Assembly (NCBI RefSeq): GCF_007752535.1
Contig: NZ_CP036426.1
Location: 6,448,001 to 6,512,000 of the forward strand
Direction: 5' to 3'
DNA: 64,000 bases
Source of the DNA: Tautonia plasticadhaerens
Lineage (GTDB): Bacteria > Planctomycetota > Planctomycetia > Isosphaerales > Isosphaeraceae
The notes under the pieces were generated by a model. The model did not search any database, was not told the origin of the DNA, and saw only the letters and a list, made by a program, of their open reading frames with translations. Positions 18,285 to 28,592 of the stretch are shown here, piece by piece (position 1 is the first letter of the stretch; each line of letters begins with the position of its first letter). The translations under genes and the position numbers were made by a program.

Positions 18285-18899
18285 ATGACGAATCTGCCCC
18301 TCCCGCCGGAAGGTCGAACCCGATCGGACCGGGTGCCCGTCTCCTCGATGGCATCGCACCCGGGATCCGACGACAGCGTGACGACGCGGCCGAGTCAGGC
18401 CCACCCGACGACCGATCCCGACCAGGAACTCCCCCCAGGTCGGGACCTGGAACCGCCCCGAGGATCACGCGGCCCGAGGAACTCCCGGAGGATCACACCG
18501 ATCAAGGTAGTCGCAACTCGCGATCCGGAGAGTCCGAACGTGGAAATCGAATTGCTCAAGATGCTCCCCGGTGGCGGTAGCGTCGCGGCGCTGATCGTCA
18601 CCGTCATCCTCTTCCTGAAGCAACAGGAGAAATCCCAGCTCAACCTCGGCCAGGTCACCGAGACCTTCAACAACCGAGTGGCGGCCGCCCAGTCTTCCTT
18701 CCAGGACCAGATCCGCCAACTGATCGCCCATAATGCAGAAAACCAGAAACTCTACCAGGACCAGATCCAGACCCTGCTGGACGGGCACCTCGAAGTCTCT
18801 CGCGAGACGGTTGTCGCCCTGAGGGCCCTCGAAACGGCCGTCTACGAACTCCAGTCGCGTTCCCAGCCGCCGACCGTTCGCGTGGCCGCCGCACGTTGA
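18285..18899 (+). CDS. membrane-anchored coiled-coil protein of unknown function
   Basis: About 204 residues. The N-terminal ~90 residues are low-complexity and proline/arginine-rich. A short hydrophobic segment (SVAALIVTVILFL) is followed by ~100 residues of glutamine-rich helix, likely coiled coil (DQIRQLIAHNAENQKLYQDQ). No family recognised. The start is uncertain: ATG at 18285 is offered, TTG at 18273 or the ATG at 18349 are possible, and none has a well-placed ribosome site. Convergent with the cysteine desulfurase gene. Confidence 0.65.
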   Translation: MTNLPLPPEGRTRSDRVPVSSMASHPGSDDSVTTRPSQAHPTTDPDQELPPGRDLEPPRGSRGPRNSRRITPIKVVATRDPESPNVEIELLKMLPGGGSVAALIVTVILFLKQQEKSQLNLGQVTETFNNRVAAAQSSFQDQIRQLIAHNAENQKLYQDQIQTLLDGHLEVSRETVVALRALETAVYELQSRSQPPTVRVAAAR

Positions 18900-18940
18900 C
18901 CGGCGTGGCCTTCGTCTATCGGGGGCGACCGGCGACGACC

Positions 18941-20128
18941 TCACTCCCGGGGACGGCCGGGGAGGCCGGGGATGCCCCCCCCGGCCTCGGCCACCCCCCG
19001 CACCACGGCGACCACCCGACGGGCCGCCTCATCCACCTCGTCCTCGGTCGTCCCGGCTCCCATGCTGAACCGGACCGACGACCGCAAGCGGTCGGCCGGC
19101 ACCCCCATCGCCACCAGGCTGGGGGAGGCGGAGGTCGAGCCGCTGGCGCACGCCGAGCCCAGGGAGGCCGACACCCCCGCCAGGTCCAGTTGCATCAGTA
19201 ACGCGTCCCCGTCCAGCCCCGGGAAGCCCAGGTGCAAGGTCTGGGGCAGCGTGGCCCCCGGCCCGATCGGGCCGGTCGTCACGACCGCGTCCCGCCCCAG
19301 CCCGGCCACGATCGCCCCCTCGAGCCGTCGCTTTAAGGCGAGCCATCGCTCGATCCGGGCCCCGGCCTCGCGATGCCAACGCCCCAGCGCCGCCGCCATC
19401 CCGACCGCCAGGGCCACCGCCTGCGTCCCCGGCCTCCGGCCGCCCTGCTGTCCCCCCCCGAGGAGCATCGGCTCCATCCGGCACCCGGTCCGGACCAGGA
19501 GCACCCCCACCCCCACCGGGCCGTGGAATTTGTGGGCGCTCGCCGCCAGCGTCGCCACGCCCAGTCGCTTGAAATCCACGGGGATCCGCCCGACCGCCTG
19601 GACCGCGTCCGTATGGACCGGCACCCCGGCCTGATCGGCGAGCAGCGCCACGTCCTGGAGCACCCCCGTCTCGTTGTGGGCCAGGATCAGGGTCGCCAGC
19701 CTCGTCCCCGGATCGATCCGGTCGAGCATCGACCCGATCGTCACTCGGCCGTCCGAAGACACGACGCCCCGACCGACCTCGTATCCCTCGGCCTCGAGCC
19801 GGGACACCGGCTCGGCCACCGCCGGGTGCTCGATCGGGCTGGAGACGAGGCTTCCTGCTCCCCCTCGTCCCCCAATCCCCCCGGCCAGCCCGAAGATCGC
19901 CAGATTGTTCGCCTCCGTGCCCCCGGAGGTGAAGACGACCTCCGACGGCTCGGCGTTCAGAATCCGGGCGATTGTCTCCCGGGCCTGGTCGAGCGCCCGC
20001 CTCGGACCCCTCGCCAGGCCGTGGCGACTCCCTGGATTTCCCGGGGCCAGCCAGTGGGGCCGCATCGCCTCCAGGACCTCCGGGTCGAGCGGTGCGGAGG
20101 CGTTGTGGTCGAGATAGATCGGCCTCAT
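18941..20128 (-). CDS. cysteine desulfurase (class V aminotransferase, NifS/IscS type)
   Basis: 395 residues. Begins MRPIYLDHNASAPLDPEV, the classical NifS/IscS opening. It has FTSGGTEANNLAI for PLP phosphate binding, HTDAVQAVG, and the PLP lysine in SAHKFHGPVG. The active-site cysteine loop is SLGSACASGSTSASPS. It mobilises sulfur from cysteine as an enzyme persulfide for Fe-S clusters or thio-modifications. No scaffold gene is adjacent, so the acceptor cannot be told. A small membrane-protein gene lies 36 bases upstream on the same strand. Confidence 0.94.
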   Translation of the reverse strand: MRPIYLDHNASAPLDPEVLEAMRPHWLAPGNPGSRHGLARGPRRALDQARETIARILNAEPSEVVFTSGGTEANNLAIFGLAGGIGGRGGAGSLVSSPIEHPAVAEPVSRLEAEGYEVGRGVVSSDGRVTIGSMLDRIDPGTRLATLILAHNETGVLQDVALLADQAGVPVHTDAVQAVGRIPVDFKRLGVATLAASAHKFHGPVGVGVLLVRTGCRMEPMLLGGGQQGGRRPGTQAVALAVGMAAALGRWHREAGARIERWLALKRRLEGAIVAGLGRDAVVTTGPIGPGATLPQTLHLGFPGLDGDALLMQLDLAGVSASLGSACASGSTSASPSLVAMGVPADRLRSSVRFSMGAGTTEDEVDEAARRVVAVVRGVAEAGGGIPGLPGRPRE

Positions 20129-20164
20129 GGCAGGTTCGGGCCCGCCTCCGGACCATCGGGTCGG

Positions 20165-20368
20165 TCAGCCCAGCGCCCTCAGCGTCAGGAACACCCCGAA
20201 GAGGAACAGAGGCACGCCGAGCAGGGCCAGAGGCCCCGCCAGAAGCGCCGCCCCCCCGATCATCAGCAAGAAGCCCAGCAGCAGCGAGGCCAGCCGGCCG
20301 ATCAGGTGGAAGGCCACCGACAGGCCCCGGAAGGGCAGCATCACGGCCTGGACGATCGCGCCGAACAT
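20165..20368 (-). CDS. small membrane protein
   Basis: 67 residues from the ATG at 20368 (MFGAIVQAVMLPFRG). Two or three hydrophobic stretches dominate, including LLLGFLLMIGGAALLAG and LGVPLFLFGVFLTL. The frame stays open 50 codons further upstream, but that part is arginine-rich and unlikely to be translated. No recognised family. Same strand as the cysteine desulfurase and probably transcribed with it. Confidence 0.65.
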   Translation of the reverse strand: MFGAIVQAVMLPFRGLSVAFHLIGRLASLLLGFLLMIGGAALLAGPLALLGVPLFLFGVFLTLRALG

Positions 20369-20675
20369 GCGTCCGAGCCTACCAGATTCCCGGGCGATCC
20401 GGGAGGCGTCCTCACACGCCTCCGTCGGGGTCCGGCCCCGAACGCCAAGCGCCCCCCGGCACGCGGGACGTCTCGATTTGCAAGAGCCACCGCCCCGGAC
20501 GTAAGTGGTCGCGGCCATGACGGTTGGACTCCCCGGGGCCTGTGCTCGGTGCAGCCCGGTCTCGATTCAGCCGACCGATCCGACCAAGATCGGCGGCGAC
20601 ACGGACGGACTTGCGACAATCACCCGAATTTGATAGTGATGCCGCCCCTGGTCGGGGATTCGACCGGGAGCGTCG

Positions 20676-21689
20676 ATGATTGAGTCGCCGGCCGCCGCGA
20701 CCGGGGTCTTTCCCCCCGATCCCGCGGCGGGATCGGGCAAGGAGGCCGCCGTGCGACAGGGCCTGTTCGCCGTCCTGCTCATCCTGTCTGCGTTCGCCGG
20801 CGGGGCGCTCATCAATGGGCCGGGCCTCGCCTGGATCCGGGAGCAGCTGTCCCGGAGGGACGCCCCGGCTCCCGACGAGCTCGCGGACGGCGTCCCGATC
20901 CCCGAGGTCTCCGGGCCCCTCACCATCCCGGCGCCCGACGCCGATCCGGCCCCTCCGAGGCTCCCGTTCCCCGTCGCCAACTCGTCCCCCTTCGCGCCCC
21001 CTTCCTCGACCGAAGGGGGACCCGAGGCACGAACCCCCGAGTCACGGGACGCCCAATCGCCCGCCGTCCCGGCGCCGAAGGGGCCTTCGATCGCCTCATC
21101 GACCCGCCCCGAACTCCCCGCCGACGAGCAGACACGCCCCCAGTCCGGTCCGGCGACGGGGGCTCCCCTGCCGCCCCCTTCCCTGTTCGATGCCGCGCGG
21201 AATCGCGTCCCCGGCCGCCCGATCGCCCAGGTCTCCGCGTCTTCGGACGAGGCAGAGACCCGCGAGGGACCGGCCGACGGCCAACCTGTGTCCCCCCCGC
21301 AGCAGCTCGCCTCCGGCCCGGCCCCACCCGACGATTGGACTGATTCCCCCGACTCGGCCGCCCCGGCCCGACCCATCCTCCCCGCCGCCGACACGTCGTC
21401 GCCCCCCGCCATCTCCAGGGACGAGGGGCTCCAGAAGGCCGGCGTCTCCGACTCCCCGTCGGAGGGTGATTGGGCCGAGGTCCGTCGCCGGATGGAGCAA
21501 CTCGGGGTCGGCCGCTTCTGGGTCGAGGGGGAGTTCGGGGGCCCGGTCGTCTTCCGATGCGTCGTCCCGGTCATCGGCGACCGTGCCGTTTCGCAGCACT
21601 TCGAGGCCGAGGGGAGCGACCTCCTCGCCGCATCCCAGGACGCCCTCCGGCGGATCGCCCTCTGGCGGGCGACCGAATCGACCCCGTGA
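20676..21689 (+). CDS. single-pass protein with long proline-rich linker
   Basis: 337 residues with GGGAG 6 bases before the ATG. A hydrophobic segment (about 28-47, GLFAVLLILSAFAGGALI) is followed by ~210 residues rich in proline, alanine, serine and acidic residues without predicted fold. A compact C-terminal domain follows (from about 265: DWAEVRRRMEQLGVGRFWVE, then VVFRCVVPVIGDRAVSQHFE). This suggests a membrane anchor holding a small outer domain on a flexible stalk. Function unknown; it precedes the ECF/anti-sigma/PDZ cluster by about 115 bases. Confidence 0.75.
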   Translation: MIESPAAATGVFPPDPAAGSGKEAAVRQGLFAVLLILSAFAGGALINGPGLAWIREQLSRRDAPAPDELADGVPIPEVSGPLTIPAPDADPAPPRLPFPVANSSPFAPPSSTEGGPEARTPESRDAQSPAVPAPKGPSIASSTRPELPADEQTRPQSGPATGAPLPPPSLFDAARNRVPGRPIAQVSASSDEAETREGPADGQPVSPPQQLASGPAPPDDWTDSPDSAAPARPILPAADTSSPPAISRDEGLQKAGVSDSPSEGDWAEVRRRMEQLGVGRFWVEGEFGGPVVFRCVVPVIGDRAVSQHFEAEGSDLLAASQDALRRIALWRATESTP

Positions 21690-21804
21690 GCGGACCAGGG
21701 GCCTGACTCACGGCACTGCTCGGTCGCCGCACTCCGGACTTCCGGACCGGTCGGGAGACTTTTTTCCGCAAGGGATCCGCCCTTGCGGTAACTCTCCTCT
21801 CAGC

Positions 21805-22383
21805 ATGGCCGCGTCACATCCCTCCCCACTGCCGATCGGGCCGGCGTCCCGAGACGGGTCCATCGACTGGTCGGCCGTACTGGCCGAGCACGGCCGATGG
21901 CTCCGGACCGTGATTCGGGCCCGGCTCGGGGAGCCCCAGGGGGTCGACGAGGTCATGCAGGAAGTCTCGCTCGCCGCCGTGGCGCAGCAGGCCCCGATCG
22001 TCGACCCGGCCCGGGTCGGCGGCTGGCTCTACCGGCTGGCCGTCCGTCACGCGTTGCTTCATCGCCGTTCGCAGGGACGGCGGCGGAAGCTCGTCGATCG
22101 ATACGCCCGGGCCGCCCAGGCCGAGACCCGGGCCAGGCCCGCCGACCCGCTTACCTGGCTCCTCGCCGACGAGCGGGACCGGCTCGTCCGACTCGCGGTC
22201 GACGAACTACCCCCGAAGGACCGCGAACTCCTGCTCCTGAAGTACACCGAGGACTGGTCCTGCCGTCAGATCGCCGACCGCCTCGGATTGAGTGCATCTG
22301 CCGTCGAGGCCCGCCTGCACCGCGCCCGGGCCCGGCTGCGGGCCCGGCTCGACCGGCTCGCCCAGCCGTGCGACGGCGACTGA
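21805..22383 (+). CDS. ECF-family RNA polymerase sigma factor
   Basis: 192 residues from the ATG at 21805. Region 2 covers about residues 25-95 (WSAVLAEHGRWLRTVIRARL, VDEVMQEVSLAAVAQQ, VGGWLYRLAVRHALLHR). Region 4 covers about 135-185 (LPPKDRELLLLKYTEDWSCR, then IADRLGLSASAVEARLHRAR). Followed after 49 bases by a membrane-anchored anti-sigma-like gene and then a PDZ protein. No strong ribosome site is seen upstream. Confidence 0.93.
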   Translation: MAASHPSPLPIGPASRDGSIDWSAVLAEHGRWLRTVIRARLGEPQGVDEVMQEVSLAAVAQQAPIVDPARVGGWLYRLAVRHALLHRRSQGRRRKLVDRYARAAQAETRARPADPLTWLLADERDRLVRLAVDELPPKDRELLLLKYTEDWSCRQIADRLGLSASAVEARLHRARARLRARLDRLAQPCDGD

Positions 22384-22432
22384 ATCGAGCCCCATTCCTC
22401 CCCTCGGAACGCCCCCAGGGCGAGTGTCCCCG

Positions 22433-23203
22433 ATGGACCCGAACACCCCCCTCCCCCCGACCTCCGCCGAGCGTCTCGATCTCCTGGTCGAGGGGGCCCT
22501 CCCCGATCTCGAGCGACGCGCCCTGTTGCTCGCCCTCGACGCCGAGCCCGGCGGCTGGCGGCGCTGCGCCCTCGCCTTCCTGGAAGCCCAGTCGTGGCGG
22601 ACAGCGATCGGGTCGCTGGCGGAACCCTTCCCCGCCGGGCGGTCCCCGGGAGAGCCCGCCGTCCTGCTGCGTCCCCGGCTCCCGCTCGTCCCCGTCGCCG
22701 TGGCCGCCGCGATTGCCGTAGCGGCCTTCCTGGTCGGGCGGTCAACCGGACCGGTCCCCCGATCAGCCCCGCCCTCCGGGCCGATCGCCCCGACCCTCGC
22801 GGGGGACCCGGAACACCTCGGCCCGCAGCCCCCCCCCTCGTCCGACTCCACGGAGCATCGGTCGGCGATGGCCGGCCGAGGTGAACCGCCCGATCCGCCG
22901 GCCTCCCCGAATGCCGCCCCCGCTTACCAGGCGATCGGCCTCCTGAATCTCGCCTCGGATGATGACCCGGATGTCCCGGTCGTCCAGGTCCCCGTCCTGT
23001 CCGGGCCCGGGATCGACGACCGATGGCTCCGGGACCAACCTTCCTTCGTCCCCGAGGAAGTCCGCCGCTCCTGGGAGCTCAGCGGCTTCGACGTGGAGCT
23101 CCAACGACGGCTCGTCTCGGTGCAACTCGACGAGGCCGGCCGCTATCTCACCATCCCGGTCGACGAGGTCCTGCTCCGGCAGCCGACCCGCCTGACCTAT
23201 TGA
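22433..23203 (+). CDS. anti-sigma factor-like membrane protein
   Basis: 256 residues. The N-terminal ~60 residues (ERLDLLVEGALPDLERRALL, GWRRCALAFLEAQSW) form the short helical domain that regularly follows ECF sigma genes in planctomycetes. A hydrophobic segment at about 84-102 and an outer domain of ~150 residues complete it. Probably sequesters the sigma factor encoded just upstream. A GTG at 22424 is an alternative start adding three residues. Confidence 0.8.
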   Translation: MDPNTPLPPTSAERLDLLVEGALPDLERRALLLALDAEPGGWRRCALAFLEAQSWRTAIGSLAEPFPAGRSPGEPAVLLRPRLPLVPVAVAAAIAVAAFLVGRSTGPVPRSAPPSGPIAPTLAGDPEHLGPQPPPSSDSTEHRSAMAGRGEPPDPPASPNAAPAYQAIGLLNLASDDDPDVPVVQVPVLSGPGIDDRWLRDQPSFVPEEVRRSWELSGFDVELQRRLVSVQLDEAGRYLTIPVDEVLLRQPTRLTY

Positions 23204-23329
23204 ACCCGGTCGATGGGCGAGGCCACTCGCCCGGCGACCGGGGTGAATCGGGGCCGGACGGCGACCCGCCCGGCAGGAACCGGCGGTGCCCCGGGCATCG
23301 CCCCAACGCGAGAATCAGGAGGACGACCC

Positions 23330-24475
23330 ATGATCTCGACCCCAAGGCTCCGGACCGCCCTGGCCGTCGGCCTCGTTCTGGTCCCGGCCGGGACCATCGC
23401 CGCCCAGCAGGGCGAACCATCCCAGCCCGAAGGTAGGGCCCCACAGATCCGGCAATTCCGCTCGGACGGCCGCCCCGACCCGGAGCAGATGGAGCAGTTC
23501 CGCCGCCAGTTCGAACTCTTCCAGCGTCACATGCCCGGCAACGCCCGCACCTTCCGGTTCAACCCGGGACGGATGATGGTCGACCCCGGACAGTCCGACC
23601 TCCAACTCTTCTTCCAGCAACCCGAAAACGAGGCTTCGGCACTCGGCCTGAAGTTGCGGGAGATGCCGGCGGTCTTGCGGTCCCACCTCGAACTCCCCGA
23701 GGGCCAGGGCGTGGTCGTCGCCGAGGTTGCCGAGGACGGCCCCGCCGCCGGGGCGATCGAGCCGAACGACATCCTCCTGGCACTGGGGGACACCCCCTTG
23801 AGCGACCTCGACGACCTGGCACAGGCCGTCGAGGAGGCGGAAGGCGATACCCTCTCCATCACCCTAGTCCGGCGCGGCGAGGAGCAGTCCGTCGAAGTCG
23901 ACCGGCCAAGGCCGTCCGGCGAGGGGGGCGATCGCTACCGGCTCGGCGTCATGATCGAGGTCCCCGACGACGCCGTCCGGTCCCAGCTCGGCCTCGCCGA
24001 GGGCCGGGGCGTGATCGTCATGGAAGTGACCCCCGACAGCGCCGCCGAGGAGGCCGGGATCAAGGCGAACGACATCCTCACCGAGATCGACGGCGAGCCG
24101 ATCGCCGGCGCCCAGGAGCTGTCCGAGCAGGTCCAGGGGACCGACGGAGAGGCGGTCGAGCTGACTCTCATGCGGGACGGGGAGGAGATCACCGTCGAGG
24201 TTTCACCCGAGAAGGTCGCCGCACCCGCGGGCTCACCGGACCCCCGTCATCCACCCGCGGGACTCAGGTTCTTCGGCCCCGGCGTCATGATCGATCCCGA
24301 GACCGGCGCCATCCGTCCCGGCCCCGGCCAGAACCGCACCTTCTCCCACCCGGTCCCGCCGACGGGTGATCTGGGGAGGGCGATCGAGGAGATGAGGGAG
24401 CAGCTCGAACGGCTCCGCGAGGAGATCGACGCCCTCAAGCGGTCCAAAGGCGATGGCGAGGACCAGGATCGTTGA
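23330..24475 (+). CDS. secreted protein with two PDZ domains
   Basis: 381 residues; a perfect AGGAGG lies 7 bases before the ATG at 23330. Signal peptide about 1-22. Two PDZ domains at about residues 98-180 and 200-290 carry the carboxylate-loop/hydrophobic patterns GVVVAEVAEDGPAAGAIEPN and GVIVMEVTPDSAAEEAGIKA, each followed by NDIL. The C-terminus (about 350-375) is a short coiled coil. No HtrA-type serine protease domain precedes the PDZs, so it is probably an adaptor or regulator outside the cytoplasm. Third gene of the sigma/anti-sigma cluster; it could sense envelope state for the anti-sigma factor (inference). Confidence 0.88.
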   Translation: MISTPRLRTALAVGLVLVPAGTIAAQQGEPSQPEGRAPQIRQFRSDGRPDPEQMEQFRRQFELFQRHMPGNARTFRFNPGRMMVDPGQSDLQLFFQQPENEASALGLKLREMPAVLRSHLELPEGQGVVVAEVAEDGPAAGAIEPNDILLALGDTPLSDLDDLAQAVEEAEGDTLSITLVRRGEEQSVEVDRPRPSGEGGDRYRLGVMIEVPDDAVRSQLGLAEGRGVIVMEVTPDSAAEEAGIKANDILTEIDGEPIAGAQELSEQVQGTDGEAVELTLMRDGEEITVEVSPEKVAAPAGSPDPRHPPAGLRFFGPGVMIDPETGAIRPGPGQNRTFSHPVPPTGDLGRAIEEMREQLERLREEIDALKRSKGDGEDQDR

Positions 24476-24508
24476 CCGCCCGGTCGTCTCCCGCGACCCG
24501 GCCGGATC

Positions 24509-24542
24509 GGGCCCCCGCCCCGCACACAAGGGGCTGGGGCCC
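24509..24542. terminator. GC hairpin between convergent genes
   Basis: GGGCCCCCGCCCC pairs with GGGGCTGGGGCCC (one mismatch) around an 8-base loop GCACACAA, between the PDZ gene and the convergent beta-propeller gene. Confidence 0.5.
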
Positions 24543-24582
24543 GTCTCGCCCCGAATCGACCGCCCGGCGCCGTCGGGGCCGA

Positions 24583-25842
24583 CTACCCCTCCGTGATCGA
24601 CGACACGTCGACGACGTACAGTTGCCTGGTCCGATCCTCGTGGGCCGAGTCGATGCAGACCCTGGTCCCGTCCCGGTTCCATCGAGGGTGCAAGTCACAC
24701 CGGACGGGCCCGGACAGCTCGGGGCTCAGGTAGAATTCTCCCACCTCGACCCGGAGGTCGTCCCCCGGTCGGTAGAGCATCAGCGTCTGCATCCGGTCTG
24801 AGTCGGGGTAGGTGTCGTTGAGGATCCACTCGCGGTCGGGCGAATAGGAGCAGTGCCCGTCCCGGGGCAGGACGTCCCTGCCCATCGGCTCTATGGCGCC
24901 GGAGTCGATGTCGAACAGGTAGAAAGCGTCCCCCGATTCCGGGGTCGTGCTCCAGGCCAGGATGGTGCGGTCGTCCCTCCAGTCGAAGTGTGAGACCATC
25001 CCGGTGTCCTGGATCAGCCGGATGTCCGACCCGTCGGGACGGGCCACATACATCCTCGTTTGCCAGCGGCTGCCCGGGATCTCCCAGCGGTGCAGGAAGA
25101 TGAAGAAGTCGCCGGACGGGTTGAATTGCAGGTGATTGAACCAGTGGTGCATCCCGCTCGAGAACCGTTCGTCGGGCTCGTTGGCGGCGGCCCAGGCGAT
25201 GGGGATGATCAGCCGGTCCTCGCCCGAGGCGAGGTCCATGGCGTAAATGCCCGCGTCCTCCGGCGCCGGGTCGTCGGGAAAAGCCTCGGGGATCGCATTG
25301 TAGCCGTAGCCGGGCCGGAGTCGGTTGAGGCGGTCGAAGTCCAGGGTCACGGCCTTCGTCCCCGAGGCATCGACGGCGTAGATCGGCCGGGGAAGCGTGC
25401 GGGAAGACCCGGCGTGGACGTCCCGGATGGTGGCGACGTACCGTCCGTCCTCCACGCCGTTGTAGATGATCTCGCGGTCCGGCGCCGACCCGAGCCACTG
25501 GAGCATGGTCCCCTGCTGCCAGGACCAGGCGGCGGTGCGATCGAGGGGGATGAACCGATCCCCCTCCTCCAGGTCGACCATCCCGACGGTCAGTTCGTCG
25601 CCGGGCTCGGGCTGGTGGTCGCAGTAGCCGATCTCCATGCCGAGCAGGTACCGACCGGTGGCGTCCCAGGGGCATTTGTCGTAGTAGCCGAAGAAATGGG
25701 CCTTCGGCCCGCTCGTCACGGCCCGGACGGGGGCCTCCGCCCGGACGACCTCGGCCCTGGCAGCCCGATGCGGGAGGATCAGCCCCGAGCCGGCCAGTGC
25801 GGCCCCGGAGAACTGGCGGAGGAACGTCCGTCTGGTGGTCAT
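24583..25842 (-). CDS. Tat-exported beta-propeller protein (oligogalacturonate lyase/TolB-like)
   Basis: 419 residues from the ATG at 25842 with GGGAG 9 bases upstream. A twin-arginine signal TTRRTFLRQFSGAALAGSG opens it. The rest shows repeated propeller blades with WDATGRYLLGME, HHWFNHLQFNPSGDFFIFLH, SYSPDREWILNDTYPDSD and HPRWNRDGTRVCIDS. The histidine-rich blade resembles oligogalacturonate lyase-like proteins, but the substrate cannot be fixed from sequence. Likely acts outside the cytoplasm on polysaccharide or as a binding protein. Confidence 0.82.
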   Translation of the reverse strand: MTTRRTFLRQFSGAALAGSGLILPHRAARAEVVRAEAPVRAVTSGPKAHFFGYYDKCPWDATGRYLLGMEIGYCDHQPEPGDELTVGMVDLEEGDRFIPLDRTAAWSWQQGTMLQWLGSAPDREIIYNGVEDGRYVATIRDVHAGSSRTLPRPIYAVDASGTKAVTLDFDRLNRLRPGYGYNAIPEAFPDDPAPEDAGIYAMDLASGEDRLIIPIAWAAANEPDERFSSGMHHWFNHLQFNPSGDFFIFLHRWEIPGSRWQTRMYVARPDGSDIRLIQDTGMVSHFDWRDDRTILAWSTTPESGDAFYLFDIDSGAIEPMGRDVLPRDGHCSYSPDREWILNDTYPDSDRMQTLMLYRPGDDLRVEVGEFYLSPELSGPVRCDLHPRWNRDGTRVCIDSAHEDRTRQLYVVDVSSITEG

Positions 25843-26257
25843 CGTCGCGTGCTCCCGGAGGTCGGATCGGCCTGACCCCGCAGGATACGCCGGGCGGGAG
25901 GTCATGTCGATGAAGGCCCGGCGCCGTCGCGTGACGACCGGCCGAGGGGCCCAACCACGGCCCCGTCGATATTGTTAATGTTCTAATATATGAATATATC
26001 AATTAATTCACGTTACCGCCGACACCCCCGCCACGCCGGCTCCGACGAGATTCTCTTCGCCACGGGCCTGGTCGACCCCCCTTGGGTGGGCAGGCCCGTC
26101 CACCGAGAAGGCGACCACGTGGTCGACGCCGTGGCCGTACCGAGGTGAACCAGACGCCTTGACGCCCCGCCCCGTCGCCGGTATTCCGGCATCGGTCGGG
26201 TCCGGTGCGGGGGTGTTTCCTTGCCCGAGCCCGAGCCCCGGAATCGGGTGTGCACGC
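25843..26257. other. intergenic region with an A/T-rich core
   Basis: Lies between two divergently oriented genes. About 25970-26010 is strikingly A/T-rich (ATATTGTTAATGTTC, ATATATGAATATATC) in a GC-rich genome, a good place for promoters in both directions. No gene seen. Confidence 0.5.
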
Positions 26258-26911
26258 ATGACCGGATATCCCATCGTCCTGGATCTGGCCGGCCGTCGGG
26301 CCGTGGTCGTCGGCCTGGGGACGGTCGGTCGGAGGAAGGCCGCCGGGCTGGTCGATGCGGGGGCCGAGGTCCTCGGCGTGGACCCGGTCGGCCCGGGACC
26401 TGTACCCATCCCCGGCATCGCCGTCGTCGCCCAACCCTATCGGGCCGAGCACCTCCTCGGGGCGACGCTCGCCTTCGCCTCCGCCCCGCCGGAGGTCAAT
26501 CGCCGGGTCGTCGCCGACGCAACCCGCCTCGGGGTTCTCGTCAACGCAGCCAGCGATCCCGGTTCCGGGGATTTCACCCTCCCCGCCGTCTGGCGGGACG
26601 GCCCGATCCTGCTGGCCGTCTCCACCTCCGGGGCCGGACCAGCGCTGGCCGCGACGCTCCGCGACCGCGCCTCTCGGGCGATCGGCGCCGAGGCCGGCGG
26701 CCTCGGGGCCCTGCTGACGGAACTCCGCCGGACGGTCAGGGCCCGGGTGCCCGTCGAGCAAGACCGGAGGCGGCTCCTCCGCGACTGGTCCGGTCCCCGG
26801 TGGCTCGACCGCTGGCGACTCGAGGGGCCCGAGGCCGTCCGCGCGGCGATGCTCGCCGCCCTCGAGGTCGCGGCGGAGTCCCCCGGGATCGACGATCCTG
26901 ATCCCCGATGA
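26258..26911 (+). CDS. precorrin-2 dehydrogenase / siroheme synthase-like protein
   Basis: 217 residues. Begins YPIVLDLAGRRAVVVGLG with the NAD-binding GLGTVGRRKAAGLVDAGA, then NAASDPGSGDFTLPAVWRDG and LLAVSTSGAGPALAATLRD. These are the hallmarks of the Met8p/CysG N-terminal family, which oxidises precorrin-2 to sirohydrochlorin and may insert iron. The size matches stand-alone members. The next gene is UDP-glucose dehydrogenase, so it is not in a heme operon here. Confidence 0.88.
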   Translation: MTGYPIVLDLAGRRAVVVGLGTVGRRKAAGLVDAGAEVLGVDPVGPGPVPIPGIAVVAQPYRAEHLLGATLAFASAPPEVNRRVVADATRLGVLVNAASDPGSGDFTLPAVWRDGPILLAVSTSGAGPALAATLRDRASRAIGAEAGGLGALLTELRRTVRARVPVEQDRRRLLRDWSGPRWLDRWRLEGPEAVRAAMLAALEVAAESPGIDDPDPR

Positions 26912-27005
26912 CCGAGACCCGCCCGATCGGGTTCGAGCCGGCCCTCGACGCCGGCCCCGGCGCGACACAACCGGGGTTGTCGGATCGTAGAGCACGGCGG
27001 ATAAT

Positions 27006-27063
27006 GCCGTCTTTCCCCTGTCGATGGGGGGATCCTGGTCCGACGGGCCAGAGGAAAGACGGC
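27006..27063 (+). promoter_or_regulatory. composite hairpin in the leader of ugd
   Basis: An exact 11-bp stem GCCGTCTTTCC / GGAAAGACGGC encloses a smaller stem TGGTCC/GGGCCA (one G-T pair) with a 3-base loop. It lies about 145 bases upstream of ugd and about 95 after the preceding stop. It could be a structured leader RNA or a terminator; no known riboswitch class is recognised. Confidence 0.4.
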
Positions 27064-27207
27064 CCGGATCGAGGGGCTGCCTCGGGTGAGACTCCTTCCC
27101 GGGGTAGATCCCATGACCTCCGCCGGCTGGTGCCGCCGATCGGGCGGGCCGAGTTCGATCTACCCGGAGCATCCCCCCGCTCCACAGCACCTTGAGGACG
27201 GATCGCC

Positions 27208-28524
<1,317 letters not shown>

Positions 28525-28532
28525 TTGCCGAC

Positions 28533-28572
28533 GATCCCCTCCCGCAACGCTTCAGCGACTCGGGAGGGGATC
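28533..28572. terminator. 12-bp hairpin between convergent genes
   Basis: Perfect GATCCCCTCCCG / CGGGAGGGGATC with a 16-base loop directly after ugd and before the stop of the convergent PRC-barrel gene; probably a bidirectional terminator. Confidence 0.6.
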
Positions 28573-28592
28573 GGGGCGGATTCGGATGCCGA

